Positions 42,620-49,754 of a stretch of 64,000 bases of DNA are shown piece after piece. How positions within the stretch are numbered: position 1 is the first letter of the stretch; each line of letters starts with the position of its first letter. The stretch comes from Bacteroidales bacterium (GTDB taxonomy: Bacteria; Bacteroidota; Bacteroidia; Bacteroidales; FEN-979). The notes beneath the pieces are model-generated. The model searched no databases and was not told the origin of the DNA. It was given only the letters and a program-made list of their open reading frames with translations. The translations under genes and the position numbers were made by a program. Location of the stretch: assembly GCA_023229525.1 (NCBI GenBank), contig JALNZC010000017.1, forward strand, positions 12,137 to 76,136, given 5' to 3'.

Positions 42620-42745
42620 ACATCGTCATCCAGTATCCAGCATCCAGCATCGTGAGCGAAGCGAACATTCATCCAGTATCCAGTATCCAACATCGGGAGC
42701 GCAGCGACCCTGCATCCTGTATCCTGCATCCTGTATCAGTTAATC
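42620..42745. repeat. Heptad array (atcctgc/atccagt) with GC-rich cores
   Basis: Units ATCCAGT, ATCCAGC, ATCCTGT and ATCCTGC alternate with two GC-rich elements, GTGAGCGAAGCGAAC (42651-42665) and GGGAGCGCAGCGACC (42694-42708). It fills the gap between the convergent TPR lipoprotein and cdaA genes and touches the cdaA stop. Confidence 0.9.
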
Positions 42746-42747
42746 CT

Positions 42748-43530
42748 TCACTGAAACAGTTTTTCCAGGAAATTAACAAGGATTGCCGGAGTAACATTGC
42801 GGAAGAGTTGTCCTTCATGGCTGTAAGCAATTTCGCCCCGTTGCTCCGAAACGATGATGGCGATGGCATCCGATTTCTCTGTTATCCCGACAGCCGCGCG
42901 ATGGCGTAACCCGTAATTAGGAGGAATTTCAGGATTATTGGATACCGGTAAAATACACCGCGCTGCGCGGATATTCTCCCCGATAATGATAACGGCGCCA
43001 TCGTGCAGCGGACTGTTTTTGAAAAAGATAGTCTCCAGCATTACTTCCGAAATGCGTGCATCAACAACCTGTCCGGTAGCTACAAACTGGTTCAGTTCAT
43101 TACGCTGGGTAATGATAATCAACGCCCCTGTCCGCGTTTCGGCCATTTTCTGGCAGGCTTTCACTATTTTGCCGATGTTAAGATTGACGGGGTTGTTGAT
43201 CCTGAAATTCCAGAATAAAAAACGCTTACGATGGTTTTTAATGATCCGGGTATTCCCGATCATTAATAAAAACTGGCGGATTTCAGGTTGGAATACCACA
43301 ACCAAAGCAATGACCCCAACACTGATGAATTGTCCCAGAATTTCAGTCAGTAATTGCATCTGCAAGGTTTTCACCACTTTCCAGATGACATACATGGCGA
43401 TGAACCCGATAAATATCCGGATGGCAGCAGTACCCTTCACAAGGTTGTATAACTCGTACAACAAGATGGCAAACAGAATGATATCAATGATATCGACAAT
43501 TCGGATGTTAAAGAGTCCGGTAAGTAACAT
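42748..43530 (-). CDS. cdaA: Diadenylate cyclase (CdaA type)
   Basis: 260 residues. It makes the second messenger c-di-AMP from two ATP. Three N-terminal membrane helices (about 10-85: IVDIIDIILFAILLYELYNLV, AIRIFIGFIAMYVIW, FISVGVIALVVVF) are followed by the DAC domain. The domain has Asp177-Gly-Ala in LHDGAVIIIG and Arg-His210-Arg in GLRHRAAVG, both needed for catalysis. No cdaR homologue follows. Membrane-bound enzyme; probably osmotic or cell-wall signalling. Confidence 0.96.
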   Translation of the reverse strand: MLLTGLFNIRIVDIIDIILFAILLYELYNLVKGTAAIRIFIGFIAMYVIWKVVKTLQMQLLTEILGQFISVGVIALVVVFQPEIRQFLLMIGNTRIIKNHRKRFLFWNFRINNPVNLNIGKIVKACQKMAETRTGALIIITQRNELNQFVATGQVVDARISEVMLETIFFKNSPLHDGAVIIIGENIRAARCILPVSNNPEIPPNYGLRHRAAVGITEKSDAIAIIVSEQRGEIAYSHEGQLFRNVTPAILVNFLEKLFQ

Positions 43531-43635
43531 GCCGCTAAATTACGGAAAAATGTCGAGCGGTTATACAATGGATGCTGATCCGGTCAGGGCTGGTTGTAGC
43601 TTCCGATAGGCAACCAGAAGCTTCCACGATGCCAC

Positions 43636-44025
43636 TTATTCAAACTTTACGTTCTTTTTCTTCAGATAATGGCTTAGCATAAAAAGCGCTCCTGTCAGCA
43701 TGAAGGGGAAGTTAATCATTAGTATTATGGAAAGGCTCATCCAGACAGAGTGATTCATGATGTAATTATGAGTGTAGATAAAGGGTGTAAATCCCAATGA
43801 TACCACGATCAGGATCAAACCACCGATCAATTCCCATTTCCAGGCAACAACCAGGAAAAGGATCAAAAAGTATGTCGGAATAAGGTGGATTAAAAAGGCC
43901 AGTAACTGTTGCCCGAATGTATATTTAGGATCAAACGAATCGAGGGCAAACATACTTACGAACAGGATGGCAAGGATACAGATGATACGGGGTGTCCAGT
44001 GTAGAATTTTTATCGAATTATTCAT
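43636..44025 (-). CDS. Four-helix membrane protein, unknown function
   Basis: 129 residues with four predicted membrane segments (about 12-27, 38-60, 67-87, 95-118) and a short basic tail (LKKKNVKFE). Texture (LHWTPRIICILAILFVSMFALDSFD) recalls small uncharacterised Bacteroidota membrane proteins. It stands alone, 147 nt from the next gene on the same strand. Confidence 0.7.
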   Translation of the reverse strand: MNNSIKILHWTPRIICILAILFVSMFALDSFDPKYTFGQQLLAFLIHLIPTYFLILFLVVAWKWELIGGLILIVVSLGFTPFIYTHNYIMNHSVWMSLSIILMINFPFMLTGALFMLSHYLKKKNVKFE

Positions 44026-44171
44026 ATCCTCCGGAGTTTTAAGGTAAGATTAGTCATTTATTATTTCAAGCTGAAGATCAATTTATTCTTTTCTATTTCA
44101 AATGTCTATTTTCAAAGCAATTTCAAATCATGGTATGTAAAACCCGATGCATGACAGATTCATAGACAGGA

Positions 44172-44576
44172 TTACCTCAGGATAAAAGGGACGATGGTAG
44201 CGATAACCCCGGTGCAAACCACAACCAAGATGAACAGGTTATACCTGACATTATAATTGCCAAGAAGCGATTCGTCGTAGTATTTCGATACATTCTGGTC
44301 TTTGTACATGGTGATCAGTCCGTTTACAAGTTTCATACGCGTTTGCCGGCCTTTGATCAGTCCGATGATAACCACGATATTGACCAGCACGATCAGGCTG
44401 ACAAAAACGAACATTACGACGAGGGTTGAATTTTCGGTCCTTGATTTTTCAACGAGACCCGAATTGATAGCCAGTGTAATCAGGTTGAGAATGATAGCTG
44501 TCAGGATAAATATGATATCCGTCTTCGTGTTTTGTTCCAGTTCCTTGGTGATATGGGTATGTACATGTGCTAACAT
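44172..44576 (-). CDS. Small membrane protein, unknown function
   Basis: 134 residues with three predicted membrane segments (about 20-37, 49-72, 111-132). A polar loop (KGRQTRMKLVNGLITMYKDQNVSKYYDESLLGNY) lies between the second and third. The N-terminus is His/Thr-rich (MLAHVHTHITKELEQN). No family is recognised. It is divergent from the trpB2 leader region, with about 80 nt between the two starts. Confidence 0.65.
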   Translation of the reverse strand: MLAHVHTHITKELEQNTKTDIIFILTAIILNLITLAINSGLVEKSRTENSTLVVMFVFVSLIVLVNIVVIIGLIKGRQTRMKLVNGLITMYKDQNVSKYYDESLLGNYNVRYNLFILVVVCTGVIATIVPFILR

Positions 44577-44642
44577 GGGTTACCTCCTTTTTTTATGTGA
44601 TGATGAATTTTATAAAGTTAATACTTTTTTCCCAAAATCCAC

Positions 44643-44650
44643 TATCTTTG
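44643..44650 (+). promoter_or_regulatory. -7 promoter element of the trpB2 leader
   Basis: TATCTTTG matches TAnnTTTG and lies 8 nt before the leader-peptide ATG, so transcription probably starts within a few bases of that ATG. A well-spaced upstream box was not found. Confidence 0.5.
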
Positions 44651-44658
44651 CATCTGCA

Positions 44659-44739
44659 ATGAATCAAATTATTAACATATCAAATTGTTGGTGGCGCGTC
44701 TTTTTCCGATGGCTCCCCTTTCCTGATTTACTTTTTTAA
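44659..44739 (+). CDS. trp leader peptide (attenuation), 26 residues
   Basis: A short ORF, ATG at 44659 to TAA at 44737-44739. It encodes a peptide that contains Trp at positions 11, 12 and 18 (SNCWWRVFFRW), an extreme density for the rarest amino acid. It lies between a -7 promoter box and a terminator hairpin, directly upstream of trpB2. This is the standard layout of a Trp-sensing leader peptide: ribosomes stalled at the paired Trp codons (44689-44694) would leave the downstream RNA free to form the antiterminator. The peptide itself probably has no other role. Confidence 0.85.
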   Translation: MNQIINISNCWWRVFFRWLPFPDLLF

Positions 44740-44774
44740 GATATTACCATATGTATTTAAGTACAGGGGTTGCC
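44711..44774 (+). promoter_or_regulatory. Possible antiterminator pairing of the trpB2 leader
   Basis: GGCTCCCC (44711-44718), just after the third Trp codon, can pair with GGGGTTGCC (44766-44774): GGC with GCC and CCCC with GGGG, with a small internal loop. This uses the left arm of the terminator stem. A ribosome stalled at the Trp-Trp codons leaves 44711-44718 free; one reaching the stop codon covers it. Inferred from complementarity only. Confidence 0.5.
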
Positions 44775-44793
44775 AAATCGGCAACCCTTTTTT
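44767..44793 (+). terminator. Intrinsic terminator (attenuator) upstream of trpB2
   Basis: GGGTTGCC (44767-44774), loop AAATC, GGCAACCC (44780-44787), then six T (44788-44793). A perfect 8-bp GC-rich stem with a U-run, placed 25 nt before the trpB2 start, where it can stop transcription before the gene. Confidence 0.92.
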
Positions 44794-44818
44794 ATTTTAC
44801 CCTTAAACCCGTTATAAA

Positions 44819-46180
44819 ATGAAAAAGAGAAAATATTACCTTTCCGAAAATGAAATACCTGAATTTTATTATAACATCCAGGCAGATATGCCGAAAATGA
44901 TGCAGCCGCCGTTGCATCCGGCGACGCTTCAACCAATTGCTCCGGTTGATCTTGAACCGTTGTTCCCAATGGAACTGATAAAACAGGAAGTTTCCCTGGA
45001 ACGATATATCCCGGTCCCCGATGAAGTCCATCATTTATACAGTATTTATAGGCCCAGCCCTTTGATCAGGGCAACTGAACTTGAGCGCGCGCTTGACACC
45101 CCGGCTCACATTTATTACAAGTATGAAGGGGTAAGTCCGTCCGGATCGCATAAAACAAATACTGCGATTGCTCAGGCTTATTACAATAAAGCGGAAGGGG
45201 TGAAGAAAATCGTAACTGAAACAGGAGCCGGACAATGGGGGAGTGCTTTGAGTTTTGCATGTAACCATTTCGGGTTGCAACTCCAGGTTTTCATGGTAAA
45301 AGTCAGTTATTTCCAGAAACCCTATCGCAAAACCTATATGAATGCAATGAACGCTTCTGTCGTCCCATCACCGAGCACCCTGACCGTTTCTGGTAAGAAG
45401 GTATTGACGGATAACCCCGAATCACCCGGAAGCCTTGGAATTGCAATATCCGAAGCGGTTGAGATAGCGGCTCAGAATGAGGATACCCGGTATTCACTGG
45501 GAAGCGTTCTGAATCATGTTCTGTTGCATCAGACCATTATTGGTCTTGAGGCTATCCGCCAAATGGAGATGGCAGGAGAAATGCCCGACCTGGTGATCGG
45601 TTGTTTCGGAGGGGGAAGTAATTTTGCCGGCCTTGCATTTCCGTTTCTTCGACTGAACCTTAAAGCAGGGGGGAAGATGCGATTTATCGCAGTGGAGCCG
45701 GAATCATGCCCTAAACTGACCCGTGGAACATTTCGATATGATTTCGGGGATACGGCCGGTCTGACACCGTTGATTCCGATGTATACGCTGGGTCACCAGT
45801 TTGTTCCGCCTGAAATCCATGCCGGTGGGTTACGTTACCATGGAGCAGGTGCAATCATCAGTCAGTTGTTGCAGGATAAACTCATTGAGGCCACTGCTGT
45901 TGGACAATCCCGGTCATTCGATGCAGGTCTGCTATTTGCGCGAACTGAAGGAATTATCCCTGCACCGGAGTCTTCCCATGCCATTGCCACCGTAGTTGCG
46001 GAAGCATTGAAAGCCAGGGAGGAAGGGATTTCCCGCACAATACTCTTTAACCTGAGTGGTCACGGACATTATGATATGGGTGCCTTTGAACGGTTTTTAA
46101 AAAATGAACTTCCGGATTACTCCATTTCGGATGAAGAAATAGCCAAAAGCCTCGCGATGTCGGAAGTACCGGTGAACTAA
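44819..46180 (+). CDS. trpB: Tryptophan synthase beta-like, TrpB2 type
   Basis: 453 residues. This is the TrpB2 subfamily, longer than TrpB1 (about 400), with the N-terminal extension KYYLSENEIPEFYYNIQADMP and the RPSPLIRATELERAL segment. PLP lysine is Lys112 in SPSGSHKTNTA, with ETGAGQWGSAL and the phosphate loop CFGGGSNFAG. The enzyme joins serine and indole to tryptophan; TrpB2 proteins often act without a TrpA partner, for example in indole salvage. No other trp gene is in the window. The upstream leader peptide and attenuator tie its expression to tryptophan supply, which supports a real role in tryptophan synthesis. Confidence 0.96.
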   Translation: MKKRKYYLSENEIPEFYYNIQADMPKMMQPPLHPATLQPIAPVDLEPLFPMELIKQEVSLERYIPVPDEVHHLYSIYRPSPLIRATELERALDTPAHIYYKYEGVSPSGSHKTNTAIAQAYYNKAEGVKKIVTETGAGQWGSALSFACNHFGLQLQVFMVKVSYFQKPYRKTYMNAMNASVVPSPSTLTVSGKKVLTDNPESPGSLGIAISEAVEIAAQNEDTRYSLGSVLNHVLLHQTIIGLEAIRQMEMAGEMPDLVIGCFGGGSNFAGLAFPFLRLNLKAGGKMRFIAVEPESCPKLTRGTFRYDFGDTAGLTPLIPMYTLGHQFVPPEIHAGGLRYHGAGAIISQLLQDKLIEATAVGQSRSFDAGLLFARTEGIIPAPESSHAIATVVAEALKAREEGISRTILFNLSGHGHYDMGAFERFLKNELPDYSISDEEIAKSLAMSEVPVN

Positions 46181-46185
46181 CAGAA

Positions 46186-46328
46186 GAAGTATAAAACTTC
46201 AGTTGCATTACGTCCAGTTCTGCGCCTAATCACAATCTGTTGATTTACTATTAATAAGGACTTAAATCTCTAAGGGTCAATCTCACGCACTCTGGGGCGT
46301 AATCCTGATATTGGGCTTGCCCCGGGGC
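46186..46328. repeat. Inverted repeats in the trpB2-GT4 gap
   Basis: A small hairpin GAAGT-ATAAA-ACTTC (46186-46200) follows the trpB2 stop. Further on, GCCCCGGGGC (46319-46328) is a perfect 10-bp palindrome, and its left half can also pair with GGGGC at 46294-46298. There is no U-run, so it is not a good terminator. The meaning is unclear; nothing else is seen in this 181-nt gap between convergent genes. Confidence 0.35.
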
Positions 46329-46361
46329 TCATATCATTACTTTTTGGCCCTTATTCATTCT

Positions 46362-47420
46362 TTAACTTTTATCCGTTATATCCTGGTATAATTTCAGGTA
46401 TTGCCCAATGCAGGTTTCCCAGCTGAATCTATCTGCATATTTCTTTATCTGATCTGAAAGAATTTTTTGATTCTCGTTATAAAGCGACAATTTTATTTTG
46501 ATGAAAGAAGACATATATTCTTCATTGAAATTGTCGAAATAAAAAGCAGCATCACCTCCGATTTCCGGCAGACTTGTATATTGACTCAAGAAAACCGGTT
46601 TCCCGAACTTCATTGCTTCAATTACAGGCATTCCAAACCCTTCAGCCAAAGAAGGAAACAAAAAAGCATCACAATGGCTATAAAGCCAGGTCTTTGCGTT
46701 GTCGGTTATCCTGCCCGGTAAAATTACCCTGTCTGCCAGGTTCATTTCATGGATTTGCTTCTGAACTTGCTGACCATAGCGGGTATCTTTATTTCCTGCG
46801 ATGATTAACTGATGATCCTTGAAATGCTTCATGACGGATAACAAAACATGAAAATTCTTTTTTTCATTGAAAATACCGATGGAGAAAAAGAACTTTTTAT
46901 TACCCGCATAGCTTGGCTTGGAGCCGGTATCATGCGTATTAATTGTTATTCCATTATAAATTGTACGAATGCTTTTGCCTCTTAGATCTATATGGTCCTC
47001 AATGGTTTTTTTTGTAAAGTCAGATATGGTCGTTATATAATCAGCCCTGTCAATGTTTTTCTGTAATTTTTTCAGATATTTTAATTTTTTTACTTCTTTT
47101 TTTTCTTGTAAAAAATTCAGGTCATGTACCGTTAAGATAAATCTGGATTTGCATTTTGGGAAAAAAGAAGGGAATTGCTGAAGTCCATGCCAGATATCGT
47201 ATGATCTATTGAACACAGGAAAGTATCTTTTCTGCAGGTTTGTTTTTACGGTAGTAACATTTATTCCAGTTTCGAATTTGAAATTTCCGGGAGTTAAGAA
47301 TGTAAAATCAAACCCTTCCGGAGATTGGCGTATCAGCTCATTCGCATAATTTATTGAGAACTGACCCAATCCGGAGTAAATATCCTTGACTTTATATAAA
47401 TCTACCAGTATTTCTTTCAC
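46362..47420 (-). CDS. Family 4 glycosyltransferase
   Basis: 352 residues, GT-B fold. The N-terminal domain starts EILVDLYKVKDIYSGLGQFSINYANEL. The donor domain has FFFSIGIFNEKKNFHVLLSVMKHF, LIIAGNKDTRYGQQV, VILPGRITDNAKTWLYSHCDAFLFPSLAEGFGMPVIEAMKFGKPV (the E-x7-E motif as E-G-F-G-M-P-V-I-E). Probably adds a sugar in cell-surface glycan synthesis. AT-rich relative to neighbours, possibly acquired. A stand-alone gene. Confidence 0.93.
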   Translation of the reverse strand: MKEILVDLYKVKDIYSGLGQFSINYANELIRQSPEGFDFTFLTPGNFKFETGINVTTVKTNLQKRYFPVFNRSYDIWHGLQQFPSFFPKCKSRFILTVHDLNFLQEKKEVKKLKYLKKLQKNIDRADYITTISDFTKKTIEDHIDLRGKSIRTIYNGITINTHDTGSKPSYAGNKKFFFSIGIFNEKKNFHVLLSVMKHFKDHQLIIAGNKDTRYGQQVQKQIHEMNLADRVILPGRITDNAKTWLYSHCDAFLFPSLAEGFGMPVIEAMKFGKPVFLSQYTSLPEIGGDAAFYFDNFNEEYMSSFIKIKLSLYNENQKILSDQIKKYADRFSWETCIGQYLKLYQDITDKS

Positions 47421-47500
47421 TGCTGGCTAATTGATTTTAGGATATACAACGTTTGTTTATGTACCTAAGGGTGCCTGTTAGAAATTTACGTTTGTGTTAT

Positions 47501-48157
47501 TCAATGTTGATCCTTGTAATTGTCAAGTATCTTATGCCATTCATCAGGTTCAAATGTTCCGGGAATTGTTTCATTAGCAAAGAGTAAATCAATTAGGTAT
47601 TGTGGCTTTTTCCCTCCATTAAAAACTGATTTAATACAAGATACGCAGTATACAACAACATCCTCCCTGGGCATTTCCGATGTGCGTTTTATCATCTGCT
47701 CTTTTACCTTTTCTGTCGGGATCACACCGTAGTAACTATCGCCGCAACAGGTGCTTTTCTTCCCGGTATTCCTGGGTTCTACCAGTGTGATGTTCATTTT
47801 ATTAAGGAGTATCCTGACCGCCTTATGTACCCTTTCCTGGTCCCGTGTCGGACAGGCATCCATTATTGACATAGATCGGCCTTTGTAATCCGGAAAATTA
47901 AAAAAGTCGTTTTCGGCTATAATTTCCCACAATGAAATTGTCGAAGTATTTTCATAATCGTTTCCAAATCGCTTGTCACAACCCGGACAAATGTTTATTA
48001 CTTCGGTCTTTGCCGTTAATTGTGGGTTGTGATGACAACATATCATCAATCTATCCATTTCACCTAAATTTTCATTCAGGATTAAATGCAGTTTTTCGGC
48101 TAATTCCGGTTTATACAACATTAATGCGCATCCCGGTACGAATACCCTGTCTATCAT
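47501..48157 (-). CDS. HdrB/GlpC-like CCG-domain iron-sulfur protein
   Basis: 218 residues. Cys-rich motifs: FVPGCALMLY (about 8-17), MICCHHN, ICPGCDKRFG, KKSTCCGDSYYG and VVYCVSCIKS. The paired CCG-type motifs (C-x-n-CCG-x-n-CxxC) are those of the cysteine-rich domain of heterodisulfide reductase HdrB, GlpC and LutA, which bind a [4Fe-4S] cluster or act in electron transfer. Here it stands without any electron-transfer partner. Start preceded by ordinary sequence; 80 nt upstream of the GT4 gene on the same strand. Confidence 0.8.
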   Translation of the reverse strand: MIDRVFVPGCALMLYKPELAEKLHLILNENLGEMDRLMICCHHNPQLTAKTEVINICPGCDKRFGNDYENTSTISLWEIIAENDFFNFPDYKGRSMSIMDACPTRDQERVHKAVRILLNKMNITLVEPRNTGKKSTCCGDSYYGVIPTEKVKEQMIKRTSEMPREDVVVYCVSCIKSVFNGGKKPQYLIDLLFANETIPGTFEPDEWHKILDNYKDQH

Positions 48158-48410
48158 ATTACATTTTGGTTAAATCCTGGAGTTCAGAAAGATTTAGGAT
48201 ATTTTTCTTTATGCACTTTAGAGGAAGCCAATTCTTCCCGGCGATTAACTCGCAGTACAACTTGTGGATTCTAATTTTACCAGACAAATGTAAGTATACT
48301 TTTCAATTGAAACAATTCCGACCTGCCTCCCTTAAATAAAATGGAATTTACTTGACTTATTGTTTGGATTATTATATCTTTGAAAATCAATAAAATAAAC
48401 ATCATTTAAA
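48158..48410. other. Intergenic region with promoter
   Basis: 253 bases between divergent genes. Apart from the promoter at 48351-48382, no repeat array, RNA gene or clear hairpin is seen. Confidence 0.4.
48351..48382 (+). promoter_or_regulatory. Promoter of the coiled-coil membrane protein gene
   Basis: CTTG (48351-48354), 20 nt, TATCTTTG (48375-48382) fits the Bacteroidota promoter consensus with one mismatch in the first box. The ATG follows 28 nt after the -7 box. Confidence 0.6.
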
Positions 48411-49193
48411 ATGAAAACAATCTTCTCAGGGATTATTGCGCTGATAATTCCCTTATTTCTGTTTGCCCAAATCGCAAAGGAAGCGCAGGACATCGAACAG
48501 GTCAACAAGAAAATGAATAAGGTTGAAAAGGAAAATGCCCGATTAAAGCAACAATTGAATGGTGTTCAGCGATCACTTGTTAAAATGAGTGAAGCGGAGA
48601 ACAAAGATCATTTGGATTTTTTAAAACATGATTCCATTGCCAAAGCTGCTCAGGATACGGCAAGGTCATATTCCGGAAAGCTCCAAAAAATTAATGAGGA
48701 CATGTCTGGGATTGAACATTCTTTAAATCTAAGATCCATTGGTATTCTTATCTTGATGATTCTGCTGATCCTCGCGGTAGCCCTCCTTTTGTGGACTCAT
48801 CACAGAAAGCACAACAAAGACTATGATGAACTTCTTGAGAAAATGAAGGCCCAGCGTGATGAACGTGAACAACGCGTTGCGGAACTAAGAGCAATTCTTG
48901 AACGATCAGAAAATGAGCTGACGAATATCAAGAAAGAAACTGGTGACCGGTATGCTGCTGTGAGTGATAACATAGCGCATGTCGACAATAATCTGCAGGT
49001 CTTGCTGAATGAGAGAACACATGATCTTGAGCTCCAGACCAAAGACGAGCTTAGCAAGGTCAGGAAGGAGAATGAAGAGGGAGCCAAAGATTTTCTTAAA
49101 AAGCTTGAAAATGTACAGGCTTTGATGAATTCAGTGACCTCGAGAATTAATGAAATGGGGCAAAAAATGACCGATTTAGGGAAAAAGGTCTGA
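48411..49193 (+). CDS. Coiled-coil membrane protein
   Basis: 260 residues. Signal-peptide-like start (MKTIFSGIIALIIPLFLFAQ), a coiled coil (about 25-98: EQVNKKMNKVEKENARLKQQL), one membrane helix (about 106-124: IGILILMILLILAVALLLW), then a second long coiled coil (about 130-258) rich in Glu, Lys and Arg. This layout suits an inner-membrane scaffold with helices on both sides. No family recognised, and no enzyme motif. Confidence 0.8.
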   Translation: MKTIFSGIIALIIPLFLFAQIAKEAQDIEQVNKKMNKVEKENARLKQQLNGVQRSLVKMSEAENKDHLDFLKHDSIAKAAQDTARSYSGKLQKINEDMSGIEHSLNLRSIGILILMILLILAVALLLWTHHRKHNKDYDELLEKMKAQRDEREQRVAELRAILERSENELTNIKKETGDRYAAVSDNIAHVDNNLQVLLNERTHDLELQTKDELSKVRKENEEGAKDFLKKLENVQALMNSVTSRINEMGQKMTDLGKKV

Positions 49194-49269
49194 CTGACAC
49201 CAGATCACTAATCCCCTGATGAATTCAAACTCACAGTCCCGGATTGGTGATCATAAATGCCAGTAGCTA

Positions 49270-49575
49270 TTATTTTTCAGACAGTTCTTTTATTTTTCCC
49301 AATACTTGTGACCAGGCTGCGAACGAATGTTGATGCATTTTTTCATCTGCGAATCCGGTCTGCCTTAGCAACAATGTTGTTTTATTATTCGCACATTCAA
49401 GTTCGTACGTTGCCAAAGAGTAATTTTCCGGTTTGTCCTCAAGTCCTGAAAAACCGCTCCAATAGTCATATTGTAACATCTGATTTGGTTTGATGTCCTT
49501 ATCCGCTTCCTGTGCTGTAAGCAATAATAGGAATAAAGGCAAAAGCATCAGGGTAATCATAAATTTTATCTTCAT
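49270..49575 (-). CDS. Secreted AHSA1/SRPBCC-like fragment
   Basis: 101 residues from the ATG at 49575: a signal peptide (MKIKFMITLMLLPLFLLLLTAQ) joined to IKPNQMLQYDYWSGFSGLEDKPENYSLATYELEC and the ending QHSFAAWSQVLGKIKELSEK. These are the central and C-terminal motifs of AHSA1-type START-like domains (Y-x-x-W-S-x-x-S-G-L-x-D-x-P-E-N-Y, W-x-x-V-L-x-x-L-K). About half of the usual 140 residues is missing, so a hydrophobic-ligand pocket cannot form normally. It is either a decayed gene or a domain cut down and exported. Confidence 0.65.
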   Translation of the reverse strand: MKIKFMITLMLLPLFLLLLTAQEADKDIKPNQMLQYDYWSGFSGLEDKPENYSLATYELECANNKTTLLLRQTGFADEKMHQHSFAAWSQVLGKIKELSEK

Positions 49576-49611
49576 AATATCGGTTTTTGGGGAAAGATGA
49601 TATAAAAATAA

Positions 49612-49642
49612 CAAATTTATATGATAGATCAAAAGGACCAAT
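49612..49642 (-). promoter_or_regulatory. Promoter of the AHSA1-like gene
   Basis: On the minus strand ATTG, 19 nt, TAAATTTG lies 37 nt before the ATG. A plausible Bacteroidota promoter, suggesting the short gene is still transcribed. Confidence 0.45.
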
Positions 49643-49754
49643 TTTTCGCTCCCTTTGGCCAGCCTCTTAAAAAGTCAAGTATTCATTACCTTTACTGTTG
49701 TTTTGAAATTTATCAGGGAAAAGTAACAATTGACTCTTTCAAAACGTTACAGCA

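Noticed and set aside
31776..42745. Heptad arrays as CRISPR or as REP/RAYT insertion elements
   Set aside because: Unit length is only 7 nt with no spacers, no cas gene and no transposase nearby. The arrays look like degenerate short-period tandem repeats.
46181..46361. tRNA or small RNA gene between trpB2 and the GT4 gene
   Set aside because: The hairpins do not form a cloverleaf and no conserved TTC or anticodon-loop pattern was seen.
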